From: Neptuniibacter marinus
GTDB taxonomy: Bacteria; Pseudomonadota; Gammaproteobacteria; Pseudomonadales; Balneatricaceae
DNA length: 64,000 nt
Reading direction: 5' to 3'
Assembly (NCBI RefSeq): GCF_001597725.1
Contig: NZ_LUTR01000004.1
Span: forward strand, 88,700 to 152,699
In this document: positions 52,258 to 62,005 of the stretch, piece by piece
Position numbering within the stretch: position 1 is the first letter of the stretch
Layout: each line of letters begins with the position of its first letter
The notes under the pieces: model-generated
Databases searched by the model: none
Told to the model about the DNA's origin: nothing
Seen by the model: the letters and a program-made list of their open reading frames with translations, nothing else
Position numbers and translations under genes: made by a program

Positions 52258-54303
52258 TTAGGTTTTAAATAGGTTTACCACCCGTTGTAGCTCTTTACCT
52301 GCATTATCAAGTTCGTAGATCGCATTGGCCATCTGCTGGCTTGATTGAGAGGTTTCCATCGCGATTGTGCTGATATTTTCAACATTGCGGCTGATATCTT
52401 CACTGACAGAGGTTTGCTCTTCGGCGGCTGATGCAATCTGCATACTGGCATCGGATATGTTGGCAACAGATGCTGTGATGGCGGTTAGGGCTTCACCGGC
52501 CTGAGAGGTCATATCGACACTGCATTTTACTTTATCGTTACTCAGCTCCATACGTTCTACCGCATTACGTGTATTGCCTTGTAAACGCTCGATCATCTCT
52601 CTGATCTCAGTGGTAGAGTTTGCCGTTTGTTGTGCAAGATTACGCACTTCATCGGCAACGACGGAGAAGCCACGTCCGGCATCCCCTGCACGGGCCGCCT
52701 CGATCGCCGCATTCAGGGCGAGTAGGTTAGTTTGTTCGGCTATATTTTGAATCACATCCATAACCGTACCAATGGCGTTACTATTGGATTCAACCTGTTC
52801 AATCATGCCCGTCAGTTCGTTAACTTCATTCGAGATACTTTGAATAGAGCTAACCACTTGCTGTACCAGCTGGTCACCGTTTTGAGCTTCAGAGCTTGCC
52901 ATCTGGGTTTGCTGCGCGGCTGATGCGGCATTACTGGCAACTTCTTCAGAAGTCGATGTCATCTCGGAGATAGCAGACGCCACCATTTCGGTTTCTTGTT
53001 GCTGGCGATCTAAATCACCATTGAGACGTGAAATACCGCCCGACACTGTATTTAGGTGGGTGGTTATTGTATGCATCGTGCTGTTTAACTGACGTGTCAC
53101 ATTACGTAAACCTGCCACGGTCGCTTTGGCACTTCGGCTCAGTTGGTGGATCTCATTTTGGCTGTTCTCTGAACCCATATCTGTATCAATGACAGTGGTT
53201 AAGTCGCCGTCACCAATCGCTTGCATATAGCCACAGATCTTCGCGATAGGTTTTAGACGGGTGCGTAAGGTAATCAGTAGTAAGAAGGTGATCACAATGG
53301 CGCTGATAATCGAGATAATGGACATCTCTATTAGCAGAGTGTTTTTAGCTTGAGTCAGTTCTTCGATATCGTTTTGTACGATCACACCCCAATTCCATTG
53401 CTTATTTTTTGTAAACGCAATGAGCTTGTTCTGTTCCTCACCTTCCGGTGTTGAAACGGTGAACTGAAGGGTGCCGCGCTCAGTATTATTAACGGCATCA
53501 AGTATCTGCTGGCCATGCAGCGAGACATCAGTGATTTTTTCGATCTGATTATTCGGATGTAAGATCAACTCACCAAAGTGTTCGCCCTCGGCCAAGTTCA
53601 CAATATACGCGTAGCCACTTTCACCAATGCTCAGCTGGCTAATGGATTTTTTTAGTGTTGCTAAATGGGAGGTATAGTCAAAGCCCACATAGAACAGACC
53701 GGCCACGTCCCCTTGTGCATTTTTAAACGGGACATACTTGGTCATATAGTGGCGTTCTAAAATATAGGCAGGCCCTACGTACTCTTCACCGTTTATCAGT
53801 GCTTGATAGCCGGGGTGGGATTTTCCCAACATAGTGCCGATCGCTCGCTCGCCATCGTTGTTACGAAGGGAGGTGCTGACTCTAAGGAAATCATCGCCCA
53901 CACGCATAAAGACGGTGGCTGTTGCGCCAGTCATTTGGCTAAATTGATCAACCTTGGAAAAGTTATTAGTAATCGCTTCTCCGTTATTCATCAAAAGAGG
54001 GACTTCATATTGGCCGACACTTTCTTGCATAAAGCTATCGGTGGTCATCGCGCCGGGAAATAGGCTGACAAAAACAGAACCTAACTCAGCCGTTTGCTGC
54101 TGGAGTGTTGTGTTGAAAAAGTCGATGTTATGGGAGAGGTGGTCAACCTGCTGTTCGACGGATTGTTCAACCGTCTCCATAAATGCATGATCAACTTCGC
54201 GGTTTATAAACAGGTTTAATGTTGTAAATATAACTACAACGATGACTAGCATTATGTAGGTAAGCTGTTTAACTATAGAGGAATCACGGAAAAATGAGGG
54301 CAT
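52258..54303 (-). CDS. Methyl-accepting chemotaxis protein with Cache_3-type sensor
   Basis: A 681-residue chemoreceptor. The first membrane helix (about residues 13-33) is followed by a periplasmic Cache_3/Cache_2 sensor of about 280 residues ([53 protein letters not shown]). A second helix (about 325-350) leads to HAMP and the signalling tip [31 protein letters not shown]. Such sensors usually bind small organic acids or amines directly. Its ligand is unknown. Confidence 0.93.
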   Translation of the reverse strand: MPSFFRDSSIVKQLTYIMLVIVVVIFTTLNLFINREVDHAFMETVEQSVEQQVDHLSHNIDFFNTTLQQQTAELGSVFVSLFPGAMTTDSFMQESVGQYEVPLLMNNGEAITNNFSKVDQFSQMTGATATVFMRVGDDFLRVSTSLRNNDGERAIGTMLGKSHPGYQALINGEEYVGPAYILERHYMTKYVPFKNAQGDVAGLFYVGFDYTSHLATLKKSISQLSIGESGYAYIVNLAEGEHFGELILHPNNQIEKITDVSLHGQQILDAVNNTERGTLQFTVSTPEGEEQNKLIAFTKNKQWNWGVIVQNDIEELTQAKNTLLIEMSIISIISAIVITFLLLITLRTRLKPIAKICGYMQAIGDGDLTTVIDTDMGSENSQNEIHQLSRSAKATVAGLRNVTRQLNSTMHTITTHLNTVSGGISRLNGDLDRQQQETEMVASAISEMTSTSEEVASNAASAAQQTQMASSEAQNGDQLVQQVVSSIQSISNEVNELTGMIEQVESNSNAIGTVMDVIQNIAEQTNLLALNAAIEAARAGDAGRGFSVVADEVRNLAQQTANSTTEIREMIERLQGNTRNAVERMELSNDKVKCSVDMTSQAGEALTAITASVANISDASMQIASAAEEQTSVSEDISRNVENISTIAMETSQSSQQMANAIYELDNAGKELQRVVNLFKT

Positions 54304-54670
54304 TTTAAAGACAACCTAAAGTGATGAACTTTTTTTATGATATACCGAAACTACTGAACTAGATTATGAAAAGCAATATTAAAATCAGTAAAATCATATA
54401 GTTGATACTTAAGTTCTGCTTATTTGACCTAAAAGAATAAATATTGATAAGTTTCTGTAGGTTCGGTCTAGTGAAGTTTGCTAATTCGAGATGAGTTAAA
54501 CTCTTGTGAAAGTCTCGTCAAAGGAAGGCTTTTGGTGCGGCTGTAGCTCGATATTTAAGATAATAGACCTTGGTTGGTGGTGGTCTAAGCTTATTTTTTG
54601 TAGGGATTTAAAACAAAAAAAGCCAATTTCTATTTAAGGAATTGGCTTTTCTATTATTCTTTCTTTGTAT
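54304..54670. other. Intergenic region upstream of the chemoreceptor
   Basis: About 370 bp. It holds the terminator of the minus-strand Na/Pi unit at 54614-54650 and the promoter of the chemoreceptor. No further gene or RNA is seen. Confidence 0.5.
54614..54650 (-). terminator. Terminator of the Na/Pi symporter unit
   Basis: AGCCAATT (54621-54628) pairs with AATTGGCT (54640-54647). On the minus strand it is followed by a seven-T run, and the small coiled-coil gene ends 21 bp before it. Confidence 0.85.
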
Positions 54671-54895
54671 TTATTTATTCTTTTTGGATTCTTCAAGAAG
54701 ATAAGCAAAAAAATTCTTAATGCTGTTCAAATTGAACTCCGCACTGCTCATGTGATGCTCTAAATCTTTGATCTCATGCTCTTGTTTTAGATGTTCACGA
54801 CGAATCACTTCTTGCTTTAACTCTTGTAGTGTTAGCTGTGTTTCATCGATTAATTTGTTTAGTCTCTCAGTGGACAATATTTGTAAATTGCTCAT
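54671..54895 (-). CDS. Small coiled-coil protein in the Na/Pi symporter unit
   Basis: A 74-residue acidic/basic helical protein (ERLNKLIDETQLTLQELKQEVIRREHLKQEHEIKDLEHH) with heptad spacing and no signal peptide. It follows the Na/Pi symporter gene by 14 bp and shares its terminator. This suggests a regulatory or accessory role like that of PhoU-type domains, which this separate symporter lacks. That role is inference only. Confidence 0.65.
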   Translation of the reverse strand: MSNLQILSTERLNKLIDETQLTLQELKQEVIRREHLKQEHEIKDLEHHMSSAEFNLNSIKNFFAYLLEESKKNK

Positions 54896-54909
54896 AGGAT
54901 TCCCCTTAA

Positions 54910-56058
54910 TTAAAGTTGGCTGCTAATGCCCAAACAAAGGGCTGGGGCGACAAAGAACACGCCTAAAATATAACCTAGAGCGGCAAGTTTATTTTCAGCC
55001 GCTATTCCACCTAATGCATCTGCACATTTAACCGGTATATTTCTTAGTAGTGGTAGACCATAAATTAGCACGACACCTAGAATATTATAAACAAGGTGAA
55101 TAAAGGCGATTTGTAGTGCTGCTTGTGCGTTACCTGTCACAGCGGTGGCTGCAAGTACAGCTGTCACACAGGTACCAATATTCGCGCCCAAAGTGAATGG
55201 ATAAATATCCTTCAATTTGAATGCGCCAGAGCCTGCAAGTGGCACCATTAAGGACGTGGTTGTAGACGATGATTGGACAAAAATAGTGACTAAAGTGCCG
55301 GATGCAATACCCGATAAAGGTCCGCGACCAATCGCTGTGTGCATAATATCTTTAGCTTTGCCTACCATCAGCTTTTTCAACAACTTACCGACCATGGTAA
55401 TGGCAATAAAGATGAGACCAATACCAATTAAGATCAGTGCAATACCGCCAAGTTGATCGCCGAAAGAATGGGTTACATCTTTAACTGTATTGACGACTGG
55501 GGCGGTTGCTGTTTTTACAAAGTTAAAACTCTTAATCGATGAGTCACCAGAACCGTAAAATAGGCTTGATAACCAACTGCCTATTTTCTCTAAAAGGCCA
55601 AAGGCGATTTCCAATGGTAAGAAAATCAGTACCGACAGTAAATTAAAAAAGTCGTGTACGGTTGCGGCTGAAAAAGCGCGCTTGAATTCTTCCTTCGCAC
55701 GGACGTGACCAAGGGAGACGATCGTGTTCGTGATAGAGGTACCTACATTGGCCCCCATAATCATAGGAACCGCAAGCTCCACAGGAAGACCGCCAGCCAC
55801 AAGCCCGACAATAATAGAGGAGACGGTAGAAGATGACTGAATTAATGCTGTGGCTATAATACCAACGACAAGCCCTGCAAAAGGGTTACTCGCGAAAGAA
55901 AATAGTTCACTCGCATGACCCGCTGAAGCCATTTTAAATCCACTACCAATCATGCCAACAGCACAGATCAATAAATAGACTAAAAAGCTAACCATTATCC
56001 ATTGAAGATAGTTGTGATACTCGCCTTGCTTGGGAAGTACCGCTTGATTGTTTTCCAT
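54910..56058 (-). CDS. Na+/phosphate symporter family protein
   Basis: A 382-residue membrane protein with two inverted Na/Pi-cotransporter repeats. The substrate-binding QSSS motifs occur in each: ALIQSSSTVSSIIVGLVAGG and IFVQSSSTTTSLMVPLAGSG. About eight to ten helices are predicted. It is the short form without a C-terminal PhoU domain, in the size range of NptA-type transporters. Phosphate uptake driven by sodium fits a marine organism. No Pho box was recognised upstream. Confidence 0.92.
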   Translation of the reverse strand: MENNQAVLPKQGEYHNYLQWIMVSFLVYLLICAVGMIGSGFKMASAGHASELFSFASNPFAGLVVGIIATALIQSSSTVSSIIVGLVAGGLPVELAVPMIMGANVGTSITNTIVSLGHVRAKEEFKRAFSAATVHDFFNLLSVLIFLPLEIAFGLLEKIGSWLSSLFYGSGDSSIKSFNFVKTATAPVVNTVKDVTHSFGDQLGGIALILIGIGLIFIAITMVGKLLKKLMVGKAKDIMHTAIGRGPLSGIASGTLVTIFVQSSSTTTSLMVPLAGSGAFKLKDIYPFTLGANIGTCVTAVLAATAVTGNAQAALQIAFIHLVYNILGVVLIYGLPLLRNIPVKCADALGGIAAENKLAALGYILGVFFVAPALCLGISSQL

Positions 56059-56615
56059 GTTTGGGTTCTACCTAATAATTGAGATGCACATGGATAGTAG
56101 CTCTGGATCTTTGCAAAAATATGACTAACGATAAGTTAAGAGGAACGCTTTCCAAAAAAATGGCGCGAGATGAAAGGGGCGTGTTTATAGATATTGAGCT
56201 GTTGCCTAAAGGGAAGTAAAGCGCGATGAGTGCAGATTGAGTAAAACTTGTCTATGGAGACCTAGGGTTAATCTAGCGGTTTGTAGTACTGTATTGGCTA
56301 CATACGGTATCCCTACACTAATGCCCCAGTCATCTAACGCTTTATAACGCCGATAAAAGATATAGGCGATTCAGTGAATTTATCATTCATGTTTCTTTAA
56401 CTTAAAACGTCACAGCGTGATTCTATTTTCCCAAATATGACAGAATCAACCTTTAATAAAAGGGGAGGCCGTTGGCTGTTTTTATATGCGTAATTGTGTG
56501 TTTCTTGTACGATTTACCTCGACATTTCAAGCATAAATCTTTATAGTGCGCCTCCCATATTTAGGCCTTTTGTAGGGGTCTGTGTTCTTCATTTTATCGC
56601 TTAGGTACCTCCCTT
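56059..56615. other. Intergenic region before the ABC-F gene
   Basis: About 560 bp between divergent genes. I see no convincing gene, small RNA or repeat. A long 5' leader for the ABC-F gene is possible, as some ABC-F genes are attenuated, but no leader peptide stands out. Confidence 0.45.
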
Positions 56616-58220
56616 TTGATTTCTACCGCAAACATCACCATGCAGTTTGGCTCTAAGCCTTTATTCGAAAATATTTCAGCCAAATTTGGTAATGGCAACC
56701 GCTACGGTCTTATCGGTGCGAATGGCTGTGGTAAGTCAACGTTTATGAAGATCCTAAGTGGAGAACTCACACCGACGTCAGGCAATATCTCTATCACGCC
56801 GGGCTATACGGTTGGCACCTTGAGTCAAGATCAGTTTGCTTTTGAAGAGTACAGTGTTATCGATGCTGTTATTATGGGCGATGCGCCGCTTTGGGAGGTT
56901 AAGCAGGAACGTGATCGTATCTATTCTTTGCCTGAGATGTCTGAAGAAGATGGTATGAAGGTCGCCCATCTTGAAGGTGAGTTTGCTGAAATGGATGGTT
57001 ATACCGCTGAGAGTCGTGCGGGTGAAATCCTTCTTTCTGCGGGTATAGCAGAAGAGTTGCACTGGGGCCTAATGAGCCAAGTTGCTCCCGGTTGGAAACT
57101 GCGTGTTCTTTTGGCGCAGGCGTTATTCGCGAATCCTGATATTTTGTTATTAGATGAGCCGACCAACAACTTGGATATTCATACGATTACCTGGCTTGAA
57201 GAAGTATTAAATCAGCGTAAATGTACAATGATTATCATCTCCCATGACCGTCATTTCTTGAATTCAGTGTGCACTCATATGGCAGATATTGATTATGGTG
57301 AGCTGCGTATCTTTCCTGGTAACTACGAGGATTTTGTTGCAGCGTCTACGCTTATTCGTGAACAGCTTCATGCAGACAATGCAAAGAAAGCGGCTGAAAT
57401 AGATGATCTTCAGCAGTTTGTAAATCGCTTCTCTGCCAATGCATCTAAAGCTAAACAGGCAACATCCCGTGCTAAGCGGATGGAGAAAATAAAACTAGAT
57501 GAAGTTAAACCATCTAGTCGTGTAGCACCTTATATTACGATGAAGCAGCACCAAAAACTGCATCGCCAAGCGCTGGTTATCGAAGATCTCTCTCATGGAT
57601 TTGATGGTGAAGTCTTATTTTCTGGCGGCCATATGATTCTTGAAGCTGGCGCGAAGTTAGCCGTTATAGGCGAGAACGGTGTGGGTAAAACGACATTCTT
57701 ACGCTGCTTGCTTAACGAACTCAACGTGAACCATGGCGAAATAAAATGGGCAGAAAATGCAGAAATTGGTTACTGCCCACAAGACAGTAGCGATGAGTTT
57801 GATAATGATCTGACCTTGTTTGAGTGGATGTCGCAATGGCGTACACCTAAACATGATGATTTAGCGGTACGTGGTATGTTGGGGCGTTTGCTCTTCACTG
57901 CAGATGATGCCAACAAAAAAGCAAAGGTATGTTCAGGTGGTGAGAAAAACCGTCTATTGTTTGGCAAACTGATGATGTCAGATACAAACGTTTTGATCTT
58001 AGATGAGCCAACCAACCATTTAGATATGGAATCTATCGAAGCGTTGAATAATGGGTTAGCTAATTATGATGGTACGATCATCTTTGTTAGTCATGACCGT
58101 GAGTTTGTATCCTCATTGGCGACGCGTATTCTTGAGATTAAAGATCATAAAGTGATCGACTTCCAAGGCACGTATGATGAGTACCTAACGGATCAAGAGA
58201 AAGCCAGTAAGGTGGCTTAG
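56616..58220 (+). CDS. ABC-F ATPase, YbiT-type
   Basis: A 534-residue soluble ABC-F protein. NBD1 has [10 protein letters not shown] and [16 protein letters not shown]2 has [10 protein letters not shown], signature [11 protein letters not shown] and [13 protein letters not shown]. The interdomain linker (about residues 240-320) is the Lys/Arg-rich P-site tRNA interaction motif region. The whole protein reads like E. coli YbiT (530 residues), which acts on ribosomes. The start is TTG, required to begin near the conserved [15 protein letters not shown]; the ribosome site is poor. Confidence 0.93.
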   Translation: MISTANITMQFGSKPLFENISAKFGNGNRYGLIGANGCGKSTFMKILSGELTPTSGNISITPGYTVGTLSQDQFAFEEYSVIDAVIMGDAPLWEVKQERDRIYSLPEMSEEDGMKVAHLEGEFAEMDGYTAESRAGEILLSAGIAEELHWGLMSQVAPGWKLRVLLAQALFANPDILLLDEPTNNLDIHTITWLEEVLNQRKCTMIIISHDRHFLNSVCTHMADIDYGELRIFPGNYEDFVAASTLIREQLHADNAKKAAEIDDLQQFVNRFSANASKAKQATSRAKRMEKIKLDEVKPSSRVAPYITMKQHQKLHRQALVIEDLSHGFDGEVLFSGGHMILEAGAKLAVIGENGVGKTTFLRCLLNELNVNHGEIKWAENAEIGYCPQDSSDEFDNDLTLFEWMSQWRTPKHDDLAVRGMLGRLLFTADDANKKAKVCSGGEKNRLLFGKLMMSDTNVLILDEPTNHLDMESIEALNNGLANYDGTIIFVSHDREFVSSLATRILEIKDHKVIDFQGTYDEYLTDQEKASKVA

Positions 58221-58245
58221 TCACAACGACTAGGGGTATTGTTGA

Positions 58246-58270
58246 AGGAGGTCATTAGATTGCCTCCTTA
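58246..58270 (+). other. Hairpin after the ABC-F gene
   Basis: AAGGAGG pairs with CCTCCTT over an 11-nt loop. The following ATTAAAATAA is not a proper U tract, so termination is uncertain. Confidence 0.45.
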
Positions 58271-58403
58271 TTAAAATAAAGCTGAACAGCTGTTTTTGAC
58301 GATAGTGGGACCGCTTATTTAAGGTTGATTCTATCTATTCACAGGGTTCAGTTTTTTTATGCGCTATTTTTACCAGAGATGAGATCTCTCAGTTTTATCA
58401 GCG

Positions 58404-58751
58404 TTAATTTATAAACTGATCCCTTGCTTCTCTGCATTTATCGGGTGTCATATCTAAGTCAACGGTAGGAAGTTTATCGGTTACGCGCCGACCTTCTGGA
58501 TTAATACGTCTTGAATAGATAAGTTCCATGCTGGGTGAGCTGGATTTATAAGCTCGTCTGCGGCGGTCCGTGGTCGATTTTCGTCGCTCAGTGTTTTGAT
58601 ATTTTTTAGCTTGGTATTCAGCTAACCATTCACTTGCATGCAGTAAGGTTGGTAGGTTAGGGCTGACTTGGCCGCTGTGAGGGCAAGCCCAGTAATAGAT
58701 GAATTTAAAATCATCTAAATCTTTAATGAGTTTTAAGGATGCGCTAGACAT
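58404..58751 (-). CDS. Hypothetical protein
   Basis: A 115-residue protein without signal peptide or membrane segment. It has a short central Arg/Lys-rich stretch (ERRKSTTDRRRRAYKSSS) and a Cys/His pair (WACPHSGQ) near the N-terminus. I recognise no family. It is monocistronic, and about 140 bp of non-coding sequence precede its start. Confidence 0.6.
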   Translation of the reverse strand: MSSASLKLIKDLDDFKFIYYWACPHSGQVSPNLPTLLHASEWLAEYQAKKYQNTERRKSTTDRRRRAYKSSSPSMELIYSRRINPEGRRVTDKLPTVDLDMTPDKCREARDQFIN

Positions 58752-58957
58752 AACGTTCTACATTCCTTGTAGAGAAAAGGTTATCAATAACAGCTAAATA
58801 TTGAGTTAACAGGATATGCCCAATCATACGGTTAATTAGCGATGGTAAATATAAGAAAAAGTCTTAATTTACCCTTAGCTCTGTAGGACGTTTGTTTTAT
58901 TAGCTAAGTCTATTTATTCGCTCGGAAAGGGGGCTTGGCCGAAAAGGTGCGAAGGGT

Positions 58958-60388
58958 TTATAAAATCACAGCGGCCAGTCCTAAGAATATTAAAAAGCCT
59001 AATGTATCGGTGGTACCGGTGATGATAACGCTGCTACCTAAGGCGGGATCTTGTCCAAGACGTTTTAATGCAATGGGGATCGCTACTCCGATAAGGGAGG
59101 CAAACAACATAGTGCTTAACATAGCGAGCATCATGACTAAAGAAAGGTAAATATTGCTATAGAGAAGATAGGTAATAAAAGCGGTAATGCAACCCCATAT
59201 AAGGCCATTCATAAGGGAGATGGAAAGCTCTTTTCTTAGTAGTTGTAGCGTGTTGCTTGCGTTTAGTTGTTTTGTAGCTAAACCTCGTATGACTAACGCA
59301 ACGACTTGATTCCCTGCATTACCACCAATATTAGCGGTGATCGGCAGTAGTGCCGCCAGTGCGACGACTTGGGTAATTACAGTTTCAAACTGATCAATAA
59401 TACGTGAAGCAATAAAGACAATTAAAAGATTCAGGGCGATCCAAGGCCAGCGGTTTTTTGCGGACTTTGATATAGGATCAAATAGGTTTTCCTCTTTATT
59501 CAAACCCGCATTAAGGAGTAGTTTTTTATGGGCCTGCTCCGCTATTAAATCCATCAATGCGGTTACACGTAGAACACCCACTAACTTATTATGGGCGTTG
59601 ACAACCGGTGCCACAGTTAACTCGTAGCGTTCAAAGCTCCGAGCAGCTTCTTCGGCAGAGCTATTAGTGTGAAACGTAATAGGCTTATCGTCGAGCACAT
59701 CCGCTATAGGTAGGTCGCCACTATGGGTTAATAGATCCTCTAATGCGAGGGTTCCTTTTAGATGCCCATAATCATCCACGACCATAATCTGGCCTGAGTT
59801 ATCAGGCAAAGACCCTTGGCGTCGGAAAAACCTTAGTACGACATCGAGTGATATATCATCACGTACAACGGGTATATCAAACTCCATCCAAGCGCCAACG
59901 CACTCTTCAGGAAAACTCATCGCTGAGCGGACACGATCACGCTCTTCGCTGGGTAGAGAGAAGAGTAAATCGGGAGCGATCTCCTTCGGGAGTTCTTGCA
60001 CCAAGTCGGCGATCTCATCACTTTCTAGATGCTGGGCTGCGGCGGTTAGAATCTGAGCATCTGAGTGGTTAATGAGCTCATGCTTTACTGAATCAGACAG
60101 CTCAAGTAGTACCGCACCTGCTTTCTCTTCATCAATTAAATGCCAGATCAAAGGGCGCTGTTCTGGTGGAATAGATTCAAGGAGTAGAGCGGTATCTGCA
60201 GGGTGTAACCGATTAATGAGCTGGCCAAGCTCGGTTAAGTGCTGTCTATGGGTCAGAGATTCCACAAGAGAATGTTTAGGCTGTTTATTTTGGCTATGTA
60301 GCCAAGCTTCAATTACCTCTTTGCGATTGATAAGTAACTGAATACGTTGAATCGATTGTGATAAATGTTGTGTGTGGAAATCAGACAA
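58958..60388 (-). CDS. mgtE: Magnesium transporter MgtE
   Basis: A 476-residue MgtE-type channel. The N-terminal MgtE helical domain (residues about 30-140, NRLHPADTALLLESI) and two CBS domains (about 150-270, VDDYGHLKGTLALEDLL and VAPVVNAHNKLVGVLRVTALMD) are cytoplasmic and gate the channel by sensing Mg2+. Five membrane helices follow, with the pore signature LLPITANIGGNAGNQ. It is full length. No M-box riboswitch was recognised upstream. It is monocistronic. Confidence 0.95.
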   Translation of the reverse strand: MSDFHTQHLSQSIQRIQLLINRKEVIEAWLHSQNKQPKHSLVESLTHRQHLTELGQLINRLHPADTALLLESIPPEQRPLIWHLIDEEKAGAVLLELSDSVKHELINHSDAQILTAAAQHLESDEIADLVQELPKEIAPDLLFSLPSEERDRVRSAMSFPEECVGAWMEFDIPVVRDDISLDVVLRFFRRQGSLPDNSGQIMVVDDYGHLKGTLALEDLLTHSGDLPIADVLDDKPITFHTNSSAEEAARSFERYELTVAPVVNAHNKLVGVLRVTALMDLIAEQAHKKLLLNAGLNKEENLFDPISKSAKNRWPWIALNLLIVFIASRIIDQFETVITQVVALAALLPITANIGGNAGNQVVALVIRGLATKQLNASNTLQLLRKELSISLMNGLIWGCITAFITYLLYSNIYLSLVMMLAMLSTMLFASLIGVAIPIALKRLGQDPALGSSVIITGTTDTLGFLIFLGLAAVIL

Positions 60389-60572
60389 CAGCTTGCTCCA
60401 GCTAGAGATATTTAACCATTATATTTACACACTATATTTACAAATTGTTACAGGCGATAGATGCTTATTACGGTGGTATATCGGAGAGCGACAAACTGGT
60501 TGTATTGGGGTTCGTCACACGCCTTAATTATTGCATGAAGTAATAAAAAAGGTTTATCCGATTCTAAAAAGT

Positions 60573-61502
60573 CTATTCCGCCGCTTGCTTAACGGGAAGA
60601 ACCGCTTTTATCGCTTGAATAATCAAAAGGACAATTCCTCCAGCAATTACACCACTTAATGCCTCTAGTAGCGTGGAAACAATGACCATTAATATAGTGC
60701 CGGAACCGTCTATTACCTGCTCAATAAAATGATGCAAGAAAGGCAAACCATGAACAAGTATCCCACCACCCACCATAAACATGGCGATCGTGCCGATAAT
60801 TGAAAGCGCTTTCATCAGTTTTGGCGCAGCGGATAAGATTCCTCGACCTAAGGCTTTCTGAAAGGGACTGCTATCAGGGTTACGAATAAGATATAGCCCT
60901 ATATCATCTAATCGAACAATACCCGCCACTATGCCATATACACCTACGGTAATAATAAAAGAAAGACCAATTAATACGGAGAGTTGGGTGAGTAGTGCAG
61001 CGCCCGCCACTGTGCCTAAAGTAATAACGATGATCTCTGCGGATAAGATGAAATCAGTTCTAATAGCGCCTTTTATTTTTTGTTTTTCAAACTCAACAAT
61101 ATCTACATCTGTATTTTCAATCGCCAATTTAAGTTCTTTATGATGGGCTTCTTTTGATTCTTTCGAGTGGAATAGGGCGTGGAATACTTTCTCAAACCCT
61201 TCAAAGCATAAAAACAGTCCGCCGAGCATCAATAAAGGGGTGATCAGCCAAGGAATAAAGTAACTAATGGCCAGAGCAGCAGGCACAAGAATCATTTTAT
61301 TCAGCAAAGAGCCTTTAGCAACCGCCCAAATCACCGGTAGCTCTCTATCAGCTTTAACACCGGAGACTTGCTCAGCATTTAGGGCTAAATCATCACCTAA
61401 TACGCCTGCGGTTTTTCGTGCGGCGACCTTGGTCATACTCGCTACGTCATCCAGCAGGGTTGCAATATCATCAATTAGCGCGAAAAAGCTGGAGCCAGCC
61501 AT
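60573..61502 (-). CDS. DUF808 (YedI-like) membrane protein
   Basis: A 309-residue protein of the DUF808 family. It opens [42 protein letters not shown], typical of YedI. About six or seven helices follow, with the central [16 protein letters not shown] and the loop [17 protein letters not shown]. The length equals that of E. coli YedI (305). Its function is not established. It is monocistronic. Confidence 0.92.
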   Translation of the reverse strand: MAGSSFFALIDDIATLLDDVASMTKVAARKTAGVLGDDLALNAEQVSGVKADRELPVIWAVAKGSLLNKMILVPAALAISYFIPWLITPLLMLGGLFLCFEGFEKVFHALFHSKESKEAHHKELKLAIENTDVDIVEFEKQKIKGAIRTDFILSAEIIVITLGTVAGAALLTQLSVLIGLSFIITVGVYGIVAGIVRLDDIGLYLIRNPDSSPFQKALGRGILSAAPKLMKALSIIGTIAMFMVGGGILVHGLPFLHHFIEQVIDGSGTILMVIVSTLLEALSGVIAGGIVLLIIQAIKAVLPVKQAAE

Positions 61503-61655
61503 GTTGTATATCCTTAATAAGCTGTTGATTTAGGAGCGGGTAGTATAACGAGTTTATATGAATATGCTCTGACTCGTCGTTGATCAGGTTTAGAGGCGAG
61601 CCTGTTATTCAATCTTACTTACAGTGATAATAGATGCCAAATCTTAGGAGCATGT

Positions 61656-61994
61656 ATGGCGAAGAAATTAAAGGTATCGGATGAAGTGGTTGCTGAAGCG
61701 ATGCAAGTGGCGAAGGCGACCCAAAAACCGGGCCAGACGAAAGAGCAAACCAAGTTGATTGCCCAAGGTATTCAAAAAGGGATTGAGGAGTATAAAAAGC
61801 GCAATAAGGAAAAAGCGCGCGCTTTAGATAAACGGAAACGTAAGTTGAATGAAAAAGCGAGCAGCCTGACTGCGCAGCAAGCGGACGATAGCGCTCTTAC
61901 ACCAGACGTTATCTATCGTCAAAGCAAACTCCCTTGGGCGCTTTTACTCCTGAGTTGGGTGGCGTTTATTGCGTATATTTATCTGGTGGCATAG
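61656..61994 (+). CDS. DUF2956 family protein
   Basis: A 112-residue protein. The first 85 residues are a highly charged Lys-rich helix (SDEVVAEAMQVAKATQKPGQTKEQTKLIAQGIQKGIEEYKK), and one C-terminal membrane helix (LPWALLLLSWVAFIAYIYLV) anchors it. This matches DUF2956, a family of unknown role limited to gammaproteobacteria as far as I know. AGGAGCATG-like sequence precedes the ATG. It is convergent with the HAD gene, with 11 bp between stops. Confidence 0.88.
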   Translation: MAKKLKVSDEVVAEAMQVAKATQKPGQTKEQTKLIAQGIQKGIEEYKKRNKEKARALDKRKRKLNEKASSLTAQQADDSALTPDVIYRQSKLPWALLLLSWVAFIAYIYLVA

Positions 61995-62005
61995 CCAACG
62001 ACTCA

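Noticed and set aside
56145..56220. Leader peptide for the ABC-F gene (19 codons from ATGGCGCGAG)
   Set aside because: It lies about 400 bp from the gene, and no attenuator hairpins are visible between them.
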